From Rhytidiadelphus loreus (taxonomy: Eukaryota; Streptophyta; Bryopsida; Hypnales; Hylocomiaceae): a DNA stretch of 64,000 bases. This document shows, piece after piece, positions 35,113 through 47,259 of the stretch (positions within the stretch are counted from its first letter, which is position 1; each line of letters opens with the position of its first letter). Location: positions 38,380,935-38,444,934 of the forward strand of contig OX344764.1 in NCBI GenBank assembly GCA_947034895.1, written 5' to 3'. Under the pieces are notes generated by a model, which searched no databases, was not told the origin of the DNA, and saw nothing but the letters and a program-made list of their open reading frames with translations. The translations under genes were made by a program, and so were the position numbers.

Positions 35113-36030
35113 CCCCTAAAGGACCATTGTCCCTTAGGGGGACAAATGCATTTTCGGTCAGGTACCTACGAGTTGAAATTTTCTCCTAATATTTTGAATT
35201 TTTTTTGGAGGTAGAAAAGTTGATTATCTTCGTGGGAATATAATTTTTTTCGAAATCGGTGCCCGGGAACAATTGTTATGACTAAATAAGCTCAAACAAG
35301 GGGACGGTGGGCAGCTCGGGCAGCCCAAAAAAAATGGACAAAATTTTTTATTTTATTTTTTCTCATAGATTATATTTTGTCTATCTAGAAAGCTTTGATT
35401 CATTTCATTTGGATATATTATGAGAAAGTTATGGACATTCTTGTTGTTCAGGCAATTAGAGCATCTTCTTGAAAAAAATAACTTGTAGGATTCATTTTTG
35501 AATGCAATTTTTAAAAGTATTATTTTTTTTTTTTGCGTGGTCTGATTTACTTGCTAGAACAATCTCACCATTGGGATTAGTGCATTTTAATTCCATCTAA
35601 AATATATGAATATTTTAGATTTTCCTTCTATCTCATACCTACTTCTACTTAACAATTTTTTTAAGAATGATAATTAATTTTTTTTTTAATTTTTTTTTCT
35701 TACCTAGACTCTCAACTTGATTCTACACTATAAAGATTTAAAGCTCAAAACTCTGTAGTGCAAAAATTTTAAGTTAAAAATGTTCAAAGTCAAAAAATCT
35801 AACCCGCAATGTGCTGAAAACTTGTTTTTTCCACTTTAAACGTAGATATCTTTCAATCTGAGCGGTCAAAAATTCGGAATTTTTTTTTCACACACTCTCA
35901 TACTAGTTAGGTGTAAGATCCCACGGTTAGATATGAAAATAAAACAATTTTCAATTTTTTTTACTCCTTGCTATAAATATGGCAGTTTTGAGTGTTTTCT
36001 GGCAGAGAAAAGGCCTTGGTCCTTTAGGGG
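35113..36030 (-). mobile_element. piggyBac-type MITE with TTAA duplication, 918 bp
   Basis: TTAA at 35109-35112 and 36031-36034 frames exact inverted ends CCCCTAAAGGACCA. The interior, read on the minus strand, matches the elements at 26.4 and 57.2 kb (for example ATATCTAACCGTGGGATCTT). No coding capacity. It interrupts a short direct repeat (AGCACAAAGA(T/G)CAAATCAA) also seen at 34771. Confidence 0.88.
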
Positions 36031-36034
36031 TTAA

Positions 36035-38317
36035 TCATTGAGCACAAAGAGCAAATCAAACATCATTCAACCCACATTCAACTGTGAAATCCACACTACT
36101 GGGCACGACCACCTGAAACGAAGCAATGAACCAACATCCAATGTACTCAACAATGAAGTAATCTCGAAACTGAAGAAAACCAATCCTTAACCCTGGAGTG
36201 TGGCAACTCACTGGAGGTGTGGCAAGCAGACTGAAATGTGAACAAATGATGAACGTGAATGTTCGCTTCGTATTGTTTATGGTGGCAGAAGTAACCGCAG
36301 GATCTAGAGGCTGGACTTGCATAGTATTCGGGATTGAAGTGGAATTTCAAAAAAGCATCGTCGACGAGTACATCATAAGGTTTGACCAGTGGAAGTGGTG
36401 CGTTGACTGGGACGGGCAGAGACGGAGTTCAGTGCACATGAATGTCGTTGGAATGCAAATTTGGTCAGAAAATTACAAGAAAAATTCATGTGTGAAGAGC
36501 ATGAGAAGAGGATGCTGGCACTCCAAATTTCATGGACTACGGCATAAAGCCATGCTCAATTTCGAGCTTGCAATGCGGCGGGGTATGAAAAGATGTAGAC
36601 AGTAGAATTTTTTTGACTGCAAACCGCATTGTGCAGATGCCCGACGCTGCAATAAACTAGTTTTTTTCTCATGGGGATCCTACGGACGGAGGGTACGAGC
36701 GAGGTCAATCAAATGAATATAATATCAGCATTTTTGGAAAAACGTGATGTCAGTGTCCATGAGGAGGCACATTCTTGCCCCCATTCGACTGTCTACATTC
36801 CAGAGCTGGCTAACACATTCAACAAAATTCAGTGCTGAAAAAATCGACAGCGTGACTTGCACAACTTGCTTACACAAAACGCTTCATATATACGTTATTC
36901 CAAATATGAACAAAGGGAAAATGGCATAGTCTTGGTGATGCCAACACGAAAAGCAAAGTACATGAGATGCATTGCTGGAATGATGAAGGCACTACTAGTT
37001 CCTTTGTTCTCACTACAGTAATTGTTTCTATGGATTCTAGTCCTTGCAGTCTCTTCTTTGCTCCGTAATCATGTCTGCCGACAACACCGGCTTCCAATCT
37101 ACTCTTCTAAATACCTTCGAAGGCAACACAGTTGAGGCGTTACAGACTCTGTCAACACAACACGGAGGCGATCCACTTTCAGAAGCTGGCAAATGGATGG
37201 CTTCTCCACACAAGTGAAGCATGTCCTATCATAATCTGATAGCACATGATATACGATTGCGGTCTCGTAATGCAAGGTTCGGCTAACTAGAGAACAAAAA
37301 CAAAATATATAAATTTAGCCAAATGACTAGAGATGATGCTTTACCTGCAAGGAAGAAAATAAATAGTCAAATGAGGTCCGCCTGAGCGCAGAAGCACATT
37401 GTACAAGTGCTCTCCTGTCGACTGTGCCCTTGCTTCGAGCTTCTTCCATGCGACTAGTGATTCAGTTCACTCATGCACTTTGTGATTGTATAGACGCCAC
37501 GAAAACTAGAGCAGTAGTGCCAATTCACACTGAACATTAGGTGTTGTTCATCATTCATGCACCGATGTAGCGTTTTGCACACGACTGCTGTCAAAGACAA
37601 CTACACACTTACTTCTATTTACGTACGTGGTATCTCCAAAAACATAATTGCCTCTCATATAGAATGTACACATGTCTACAGTATGAACAACAAAACGTAA
37701 GCTAAACTCAAGGCTAAACTTCCAACTACAAGTACTGTAGAAGGAAAAAAAACCAAGTTCAACCTTAGCTGCCCTGCAATGCAGTTTTTGGAATGACGGA
37801 TCCAAAGACTAGCACGGTAGGACTTCCCTGTGAATAACAAAGGCAGTGTGTCTATGGTGCTTCACGTTGCAACTTCGGAAGTTGTAATTCCTATTGCATG
37901 ACCTTCCATTTCTTAATTACGCAATGACATGGTCGACCAAGCTCTGTTCCAAAAAGGGCCGACGTCGACATCGATGATGACCGGGCAATACTGGGGTCAC
38001 CAAGAGGTCGTTCTCTCTTCAACAATGGACATGGTATTCATGACATGAGGAGGTGAACTACCAATATTACCGTTACTGCAGTGTTGCAAACCTCATGAAC
38101 TGCAAGCGAAAACAACCGAAGCACCCCTTCTAGAGCTTCTTGCATTCTGTTGATCAGGCTGCCTCAAGAAGTTCAAGTGATCCGATGCTGCCCATGCCTT
38201 CTTCACCTTCAACAACTGCCTCCTTGTTATTTGCCTGGCAATGGATGTGACTCCCCATCCACCATTGATGTCGTCGCCATACACACGCCCGGCAATGACG
38301 ACGACTGCTGTAGAAAT
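36035..38317. other. GC-richer DNA downstream of the piggyBac relic, no gene recognised
   Basis: Base composition is visibly less AT-rich than the repeat fields and stays so to about 43.4 kb. Plus-strand frame 36198-36605 (135 codons) has no recognisable domain. This DNA may be the 3' part of the piggyBac element, but no TTAA-flanked end could be paired. Confidence 0.4.
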
Positions 38318-41300
38318 TTAGCGCCGCAAGCTGTAGTAACTGCGGCTGAAGTAGTCACCCATGTGCAAATGCACTCCGCCACATTGGAGGTAGCTAAGAT
38401 TTGTCCTAACCTTGCTAAAGCAGAAATGGCATTTCTTCCGGCTTGCTGTCCGCACTAGAGAATGCACAGCTGGGGCTGCAAGGTGGAACTGAGATACGCA
38501 GCCCCGCTTGACCATCCAGGGTTTGCATAGAGCTTCCGCTAGGATGAGCTGGTAATGCACTCGATCTACTGGATCTTGCACTAATTGTTCACAAACTGCC
38601 TTATACAAGATGTAACAATTCACAATCGAGGTATCCATCAGAAAGAAGAAAAGATGATGCCACCATTTGTGACTTCGTACCTGAGACGAATAGGTGCCTC
38701 TCATTTGATCTGCCACATCGACAACTCTCATGAATTTTGTATACCCTTTGAGCACTGGAGATGTCTTGATGTTTTTTTCCTCTCCATTAACCCTCCGTGG
38801 TACGGTGGGCCATTCTTCACCCGCACGAGGAAGTGGGCTGAAAAAAGAAGATAGCATAAGCACGGCCTTTCTGTCAACCCACAGGACACATCACAATTGC
38901 CTGCTTTCGTGCATGCGCCAGGCTACAGTGCCTTGGGGCTCATTGGCAAAAAGCTGCTTCTGAGATAATGCTCTAGGGAGCCCAAGACGGTTGCTTACTA
39001 CAGTACCTGTGGTGTAAGTGCCCATTCCTGCTAAATCAATCGTAAGCTTCACGGAGGTGAAGTAGTTGTTTGTTACAACAACGTGCCCTCTCCCATGAAG
39101 TCCGTGCATCAGATGCATGACGACATCATACCCAAATTTACTTGGACTCGTCTGTCTTGTTGGTGCTACATCTCGCCCAAGAGCTCCAGTGCGGGCTCCA
39201 GTGTAGATGTCGAAATCATAAATGTATTTTTTGGGGGCATCTGCAAGGGCCCACACTTTGATACCCCATTTAGTTGGTTTCTTCGGCAAATACTGCCGAA
39301 TAGGGCAGTACTTGCCTTTATACCCAATCATAGATTCATCGACTATTACTTGTTGATGCAAGTTCCAGTGAAGCTTGCACTTGTGCTGGATCTCGGTAAT
39401 TAGCCAACTAAGCTTTGCCAACTTAGTTGCAGTGTGGATTGACTCCTCTCTATCAGACACTGAATCGTCAGCAACATGCAAACACCTTGTAATGTCTTTA
39501 TAACGGCCGTTGGACATTGTGCTTGAAATTATACGGCAATACAAAAAATGATACGTCGCATTCCAGTAAGCTCTATGATTAGGCAACCGCTTAATGCCCA
39601 TGAGCAAGGAAATGCCGAGGAATGCTCGCAATTCCATTGGGCACAGAGGCCACCAATGTGGTCCACCCATAGGCAACCGTGTCCGCGTGTTAACCTCACT
39701 CGCGTAACGATTGGTTTCTTGACAAATTCGCTCCAAAGTTTTTTCATTCCAAAATCGACTGAATAAAGCCACGCTCGTCGGCTTTCGTCGAAACGGAAAT
39801 GTAGGCCCTGGCGCTGGCCCTGTAAAGCGGATGGAATTATGCACAAACGTGCAATGATCTGTGGTCCAAGTGGACTCTGCAAAAGCTTCCGAAAAAGCAA
39901 CAGTTGCTGCAGCCTTACTGCCTTCATGTGGCCGCGTGGGGTTTCGACTTGCCCTGGGCCTGTTGCCACTGCACGCTTGCACTGCGGGACCGACTACAGG
40001 GTTGGATGAAGCAGATGGGACGCGCTCATTGGTCACTTTATTACCAACGGAACTGTAGCCACCGCGAAGATGTGCGGTTGATTTGTTAGGAGTACTTGTT
40101 GGAGTGGGCCTTGTGATGCGGCAGGTCCCGCCAAGCCCCCCTCTCTTTGCCAATGTTGTTCTTGTTGTAACGCAATATTGGGAGACGTGGCCAACACTAT
40201 CAGCAAGAGGCGTAGTCTGTGTGGGATGCGGTGCACTTTGTGAGTGGCCGACAATTGCGCTTTTGGTGTGCTTCAGGCAACCGAATTCCATCTTCAGTGT
40301 AGGGATCGACATTGGCGAAACACTCGAATCATGGGCATCGCCAAGTTTGACATGCGGATGTGGCATTGGATGCCCCTCCAAAGCTGTATTGGGGCACTAA
40401 AGGAGGTTTTCTCCAATCAATCCTTGGAAAACTTCGGTGTATGAGGGCCACTCCTGCATTCTTGGCACATCCGTACTATGCAATAACGTAGATGGCATAA
40501 TCGATCTTCCTGCTGGAAACTCTCGCGAGCTATCGTGCAAATAGTTGCTGGCCATATAAAAGTCATCGCTTCTTGGTGACATCAAACTGTGGCCATTCGA
40601 TAGAAGTTGCTTGTCTTCGTTGCTATAATTCCAAAAGGTGTGTGTCTCGTCAAGGGAGTCTAGCAACTGATGCACAGTTTGCACGCTGTGGACGTCTGAA
40701 GAATTCACGCCGTCATCGCCAAGATTGAAGGATGATGGGTGACCTAGTGAGTACTCTTCCACGGCAAAAGTCTTTGTTTCTTTGTCGACCACTTCATCAG
40801 GAATAGCTTGCAGTACAATGTGCTCGACTTGTCCATAAGGTACGGGCATCTCATGCCCATCATCTAACAAAACTACGTACATTAGTTCACGTCGATGTGG
40901 TTGGACGTAGGAGTGGATCGCCAGGCCAAGAAGCCACTGACCTTCATTGCTAGAAGATGCTCAATTTCGAAGCAACGCAACAGCAACTGCCGATACTCTA
41001 ACTGGAATTGGGTCCTTTATAATGCGAGGGAGCATCTGCTTCGTATCGCCCACTGGTACATAAACTTGACCTTGCCACTGCAATGTTTGTGATGTACATG
41101 GCAACCTTGGTTGAGGTTGTACGTTCATAGCATGTTGGTCATCTTCACCGTCGTCAGGAAGACGTGCTTGTGGATGTGAACTGCTGCCTCCTCCACTATC
41201 AATATTAGTAGACCTCTGTCGTTTTGCTCGATCACAATTGGTAGTACATGTTGAAGTTAGTTTTCTTGTCCGCCTTGGGGTTTGTTCCAATTTGTGCCGT

Positions 41301-41482
41301 TCTGAACGTCTAAAACGTTGGGCACCACGAGGAAGCTCTTGTGCCAACCGTCCTTGGTCAATGACTGTCTCGGCCAGTGTAGTTGTTGTCATTTGCAAAG
41401 CATGAGGGACTTCCAACTGACTGGCGTTGGTCGGATTCACAGACATTGCCATGTAAAGGTTGTTGTCCTTGCTGTCTGCCAT
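38318..41482 (-). pseudogene. piggyBac-family transposase relic, one frame with three stops
   Basis: A single minus-strand frame runs from ATG 41482 to TAA 38318, broken by TGA 40963-40961, TAG 40399-40397 and TGA 38893-38891 with no frameshift. From the N-terminus: a low-complexity region, a Tudor-like piece (HRRELMYVVLLDDGHE, about 40925-40850), a linker, then the DDE_Tnp_1_7-type core. Core landmarks are ELRAFLGISLLMGIKRLP, IVDESMIGYKGKYCPIRQY (first catalytic D, codon 39340-39338), VVTNNYFTSVKL, WVDRKAVLML, VVDVADQMRGTYS and HKWWHHLFFFLMDTS. The VTNNYF site should be TDNxF, so the second catalytic aspartate is asparagine (codon 39070-39068). The last pair of aspartates (VDVADQM) is kept. 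The cysteine-rich C-terminus keeps CHFC and a later C and H but looks shortened. All lesions can be explained by C-to-T or G-to-A change. Non-functional as a transposase; an RNA or partial protein is not excluded. Confidence 0.9.
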
Positions 41483-41507
41483 TGTCAAGATCTGGCCACA
41501 AACCAAA

Positions 41508-43149
41508 GCGAAGGGCGTCGTTCAACTTGCTACTGAAGCCTTGAGGGTGGCCCTCGCGAATTCTTTCTCTCCAACCTAGAAATCTAGCAACAAGGTAATA
41601 GAAGAGGAAGCGTAATCCACGTGGAGAGTCCACCTTGCGCACTCTCTCCGAAGCCTTCTTCTGCAACAGAAATGTCTTGTCAAGAAGCTTCACAATGCGT
41701 CGACTTTGAGATTTGTTTGCACCAATTTCGTTAGTCCACTAAACAACTGCTAATTGACAAGTGAAGAACGAAGCACTGTCGTCAAGTGAACTTGCCAAGA
41801 TTCGACCATCTCAATGTGCATGTACTTGTAATTGTTCACTGCTAACGACTGAGCAGAATGACCCCACTACATGAGAATGGCTATTTCAACACTGAATACA
41901 TGCTTAGACGACTAGACAGGGTGTAGCCAAAGCATAGAAGACAGGAGCAACGCACAGATACTATCATCATTTCAACAAAAGTCATGGAAGGCAGGTGAAC
42001 GAAAACTCTACAATATGATGGCAAGCAAAAGTGGACGAAACTGGGTACAGAGTAAAGGTAATATTGTGCACCTCTCAGAAGATGGGACGACGGAAAGAAG
42101 ACCTCTCAGTGCAGCTTCGGTTGAATGCAGTCTTTCATTGTCGACACTTGTCTCTTGCAGGAGTACACCGTCTTTGCAGTCACCGCGAAGAACAAACGGA
42201 ATCAGTACAACACTGAACGCTCAGTGTAAGACTACTAACTACAAGCAATGGTTTGACTAATTCTGTAAATTGGAATAGACAGATGACACTTGTGCTACCA
42301 TTGCACATGTGCGGTACAGATGTTATAGAACACCCTTGAAGACTATAGAACAGGTATATCGAAGTGCTATACAAGAGAGATAACTATGTGTATTGTGTGC
42401 ATCATGTGTTGTAATGAACTCTGCTCTTGTTGCTACAATGCTACGTGCTTGGAAAATCACTTTCTGTGTATTTGAGGCGCATTCAAGGATTGGTGGCTTC
42501 TAGAACTTGAACATCATTTTATTTTATTTTTTGAGCCATGTTGTACTACGTACAATGAGTTGTAGGCAGCGTGTTTTATTTCTCTACCGCCTTGCAGCCA
42601 AAATTCATAACTACAACAAATAATTTATGGAATTACATTTCTTCTTCAACAATTCAACATGGTGATACAACATTAGAAGTTGTTTCTAAGTGTACATTCT
42701 TCAGCAACCGCCATTCGAAGCTTCAGTTGCCAAAGTACTCTTCCTATGACATGCTCTTAAAATAATACATTGTTGTCTTTGCTGGACATGTGGCACTCTG
42801 AGACACATAATTGTAATTTCTGACTTTTGCGTACGAAAGGATCTGTCTTTACTTGTATAATTTTTCTAAACACATGTCCTGTTTTTCTAATCAGCACGGA
42901 AGACAATAATGAATGCTACTGTGATACTGCCCATTTCTCATTTTCTGCCCATTTGAAGATCATTGCAACAAAAAATCGACTCCGAGCAATTCCAAATTTC
43001 TTTGAAAACCATACATGTTGCACTTCTAGCATTTTTCTTGAACTGTTGCTGCAACAAATAACGTCGCCTTCACAATCAGTCGACTAGAAACCCACGCCAG
43101 AGCTCTGGGAAAAAAAATTGGATGAAAACTCGGCATTCTCTGTCTTCTG
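41508..43149. other. 5' flank of the piggyBac relic, no gene recognised
   Basis: A minus-strand frame 41693-41358 overlaps the transposase N-terminus in another frame and has no recognisable domain. The rest is unannotated, with no repeat copies seen. Confidence 0.4.
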
Positions 43150-43325
43150 TGCGTCGTGCACTCTGTTCATCGTCCACTTTCTGGACGTCGTCCACACTCT
43201 GTTCGTCGTCCACTTTCTCACAAGTTCCAACACTCTGTTCAGAAAATTTCTCACAAGTTCCAACACTCTGTTCGTCGTCCACACTCTGTTCGTCGTCCTA
43301 CGAAAAATTTCTCACAAGTTCCAAC
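43150..43325 (+). repeat. Short tandem array of CTCTGTTCGTCGTCCAC units
   Basis: Two words, CTCTGTTCGTCGTCCAC and TTTCTCACAAGTTCCAACA, alternate irregularly about nine times. All frames stay open through it, so peptide frames here are repeat artefacts. Confidence 0.85.
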
Positions 43326-43488
43326 AAATGAGAACTACAAAACCCTACCATGCGAACATTCAAATTGCGACATACCTCATGAATCAGAACAATGCTCCGA
43401 CCAAGCTCCAACGAAGTCAAGATTTTGTTGCAAAATTTAGGTGCCCCAATCGTACAAATTGTCCATCCTCGTCTCCAGGTAGCGTCGA

Positions 43489-46400
43489 CTTCTAAGGAGG
43501 GCTCCTAAAATTTGGGCCCTTCACAACAATCGATGGTGGAGATCAATGATTGAGTTTCGACCTACCTTTTAGCTAGCGCATGCTCTTTCAAGCATGTCAA
43601 GCCTAGCAGCTTCTTCTTTGGGACATATTAAGATGGAACATAATGAGCTTTGATTTGCTTGTTGATTTGGATATTTCATAGTTTAGTTGCTGATTTTTAT
43701 TTATCTATTTGTTTTTATTTTTATTTTTGACACAAATGAAACTTGCTTGTTGATTTTGGTTGCTCCATGCTTGCTTGATTTGGATACTTTTCAACCATGG
43801 ACTTGAATAGGTGCTCTTCCAAAAAAAAGTCTCTTCCATATTTATTTCAACCAACAAATGGGGATGCCTGCCTTGTCTCACAATGAGTATTAATGTACTT
43901 ATAGATTAGTGTAGTAAATAACTAGGTAACTTTTGGATTGTGTCTAAAATTAAATAAATTGTACATCTATTTCTAAAAAATTTATGAAAATTCAAGAGAA
44001 GATTTATGAAAATTTCAAGGGAAAATATGTGAAAATTTCAACTATTTCTGAAAATAAGAGAAAACCAAGAAAATCAAAACAAGTTGCCAAATTGTCAAAA
44101 TGTGAAAATTAAATTATTTTGACAAGAAGTTGTTGAATTAGACCTAAATGTACGGTATGAGGGGAGTAGTGGTGCCTCCTTTTATAGTACATGGTGGTGA
44201 AAATGGGGTAAAAATGAAATTAGCATGGGGCCATGGGGATGATAGTTACCACCACCCAATATTGAACATGGACTTTTGAAGGGGCTGGAATTGAATTTTG
44301 GATAGGTGAAACATCTTGAAATATTTTTCAATAAATTTTTCCTGAAGGACAAGTGGAATTCACATTTGATCCAAAATGTTTCATATTTTTGGAGCTTTGT
44401 GGAATTAGTTATAAAATTTTGCAATTGAAATGGCATAGGGCTCCAAAATGGCTCACCTCCTAAAATGTATACTTTTTGTACTTTACTAAGGGCTATGAAA
44501 AAAAAAATGTACAAATAGTGTACATTTAAGAAGGTGGGCCATTTCAGAAACTGTGCCATATTAGGACCTCCTACTTTAATACATTTCATTGTCAAATTGT
44601 CAATATCTTAACTCTAAACTCCTAATGTGCATTAATAAATGCATTTTGCATATTTGATATATCACATTGTAGGATTCATAATATTTCATACATAGTCATC
44701 AATATTAAATAGATCTATCAAAAATCACAATATGATTTCAAAACAGTAGAAGAAAATTGCGTTGAACTTAACAAAACTAATATGCCAGTTTTCTACAATT
44801 TTTGTTTTCCAATGCAAAATTCTGTGTTGAAAATTCTGCGTTGATATTTAAATAAATTATAAACTTTATCATCCCTATGTTATTATTCCATAGACTCTCT
44901 ATTCCTACTATAGTTTAGAAGATTTTCTCCAATGCTCTTGAATACTCTTAAATGTTCTTTTCTTCATATTTTAAGGGTACTTTTTCTTTTATTGATTCCT
45001 ACTAAATTTAATCATACAATGCCAAATGTCTTCACTCTTTATAGTTCTATTTTATAATAAAATTATACTACTAAGGTGTATAAATAATAGAAGAAATAAA
45101 ATCTAAGATTAAAAATATGAATAGTGCTATGCAATTAGGCAATTTAATTCATTAATAAAAAAAGTGTGCATAAAATCACTATACTTAGAGTGTTACATTT
45201 CAATCCATCACAACAAATTTTACACATAGTTTGTCAATATTGTATGCATAATTATGTAAAAATCAAGTGCAGTTCAAAAATTGAAGGGTTGATGCCATTT
45301 TATTTCTTCCATGATATCAGTTGTGACTAGTGTTAGTGACTTCTATTTAAGGAGTCAATGACATTAATCAAACTTGACATTTACTTTTAAACATAATGTC
45401 TAAATGACTATCTACCCCAACACAACATTGTAATAATAAAAATTTGTAGCTATTTAAAATGAACTAACATGCACTTACAACACTATTGTCCTAATGCAAG
45501 ACCCTCTTTTGAATAAATAATTTAAGAAAACTCTTTTAAAAGAAAACCCCAAGTGTGCTTGAGGTGTGCTTGAGGTCTTGCTCAAGCACACCTTAAGCTC
45601 ACTTTTTTTTTTTTTTTAAATTGAGTAACAAATTTCAATTAATTTTTCTTTCATTGTTATCTAAATTAATTACAATGACTACAATAAAAGTGTGCTTGAG
45701 GTATGCTTGAGGTGTGCTTGAGCTAGGCCTCAAGCACACTTCAAGCACACCTCAAGTACACTTGGGTTTTCTTTTAGAAAACTTTGTTGAAAATTTTTAT
45801 TCAAAATTTTAAAAATAAAAAAAAAGATCTTTAGGTGTGCTTGTGGCCTAGCTCAAGAATACCTAAAGCACACCCAAAGCACACTTTTACTATTGTTTCT
45901 GTAATGAATTTTGATAACAATGTAAAAAAAGTTTGTTGAAATTCTTTATTTAAATTATGTTTTTTTAAAAGTGAACTTTAGGTGTGCTTGAGCTAGACCT
46001 AAAGCACACCTCAAGCATATTTTCAAAATTTTCAAAATTTTGAATAAAAAATTTCAACAAACTTTTCTAAAAGAAAACTCAAGTGTGTTTGAGGTGTGCT
46101 TGATGTGTGCTTGATGCCTAGCTTAAGCACACCCCAAGCACACTTTTACTATTGTCATTGTTTACTGAATTTAAATAACAATGAAAAAAAAGTTTGTTGA
46201 AATTTTTTATTGAAATTTTTTATTTTTTAAAAGTAAGCTTGGATTTTCTTTACAATTTTTGATACAATTTTTCAACACAATTCTTTTTTCAAAGTTGATT
46301 CAAATGCAATGAGAAAAACAAAGGTGTGTTTGAGTTGTTCTTGAGGTAGCCCTCAAATACACCTCAACACACTTTGAATTTCTTAAAAAAATTTATAGAA

Positions 46401-46998
46401 ATTCATACCAATATTTTTTTTAATTTTAAAAATGAAATTGAAATGCAATGAGAATATTGAAAGTGTGCTTGAAGTGTGCTTGAAGGTTACCTCTAGTACA
46501 CCTCAAGCACTCTTTCATTTTTATTTAAAATTTTGAAAAAAAATTCATACCTGATTTTACCCTTGAATTTTTTTATACCAAAAGTCTACCTCAAGCACAC
46601 TTCAAGTATAGTTTCAGTTCTTTTTTAAAAATTTGGATAGAATGTTTCAAGACATTTTTTTATTGGAATTATGATTGATATGCAATGAAAATAGTGAAAA
46701 TGTGCTTGAAGTGTGCTTGAAGTAGATCTCAAGCACACCTCGACACATTATACTTTGTACCTGAAATTTAGTTCAAAATAGAAAAAAATAAAAATCAACA
46801 AATAATCTACCAAATTCCCAAATCAACAAGCAAATCAAGGCTCATTATGTCCCATCTTAATATCCCCCAAAGAAGAAGATGTGAGGCCTAACATACTTGA
46901 AAGAGCATGTGCTGGCTAAATGGCAAGTCAAAACTCAATCTTCAATCTCTAGAACAATCATTGTAAAGGGCCCAAATTTCAAGAGCCCTCCCTAGAAG
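43489..46998. mobile_element. Element with long (about 210 bp) inverted ends, 3.5 kb, Mutator-like in form
   Basis: 43489-43700 and 46790-46998 are inverted copies: CTTCTAAGGAGGGCTC against CTTCTAGGGAGGGCTC, then AAATTTGGGCCCTT, AGCATGTCAAGCCTAG-like and AGATGGAACATAATGAGC-like blocks. Long inverted ends fit Mutator-like elements, but no 9-bp target duplication is visible. There is no transposase. The interior holds a palindrome-cluster array at 45545-46750. Confidence 0.72.
45545..46750. repeat. Array of about nine palindromic GTGTGCTTGAG clusters
   Basis: Clusters near 45549, 45690, 45834, 45978, 46081, 46323, 46459, 46585 and 46697. Each joins one or more GTGTGCTTGAG words to inverted CTCAAGCACAC words around a short centre such as GCCTAGCT. 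Clusters are separated by AT-rich spacers that themselves recur (TTTTCAACAAACTTTT and its inverse). Spacing is roughly 100-240 bp. Confidence 0.88.
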
Positions 46999-47259
46999 TT
47001 GAGACTTTGTTGTCCATTGTGTAGTTTCAATTTTTCGTTTCAATAGCACTTGATCAATGGCTAAGCTAGGAATTTCACATTTTTCTTCCGAGATCCATAA
47101 TGTGAGTTGAACGACACCTAGTTGTGTTTTTTAAATCCAATCAATATTAGCCACAGGGTTGTTATTTTCTCCCCAAAACATCAACGGCCTGGGGTTTTTT
47201 AGCAATGGAGGTTGGCAGGAAAGGGGTGCTTGGCTCTTTTGGTTACATTGTCTCTATGT

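Noticed and set aside
36198..36605. 135-residue plus-strand reading frame beside the piggyBac relic
   Set aside because: No family recognised, composition like the surrounding GC-richer DNA; chance frame or unknown fragment.
38585..40400. Several plus-strand frames of 60-106 residues
   Set aside because: Antisense shadows of the piggyBac transposase relic.
41358..41693. 111-residue minus-strand frame at the 5' end of the piggyBac relic
   Set aside because: It overlaps the transposase N-terminus in another frame and has no recognised domain; an upstream exon cannot be excluded but is not supported.
44182..44595. 137-residue minus-strand frame in the long-inverted-end element
   Set aside because: Phenylalanine/isoleucine-rich AT translation with no domain; part of it overlaps a MITE fragment.
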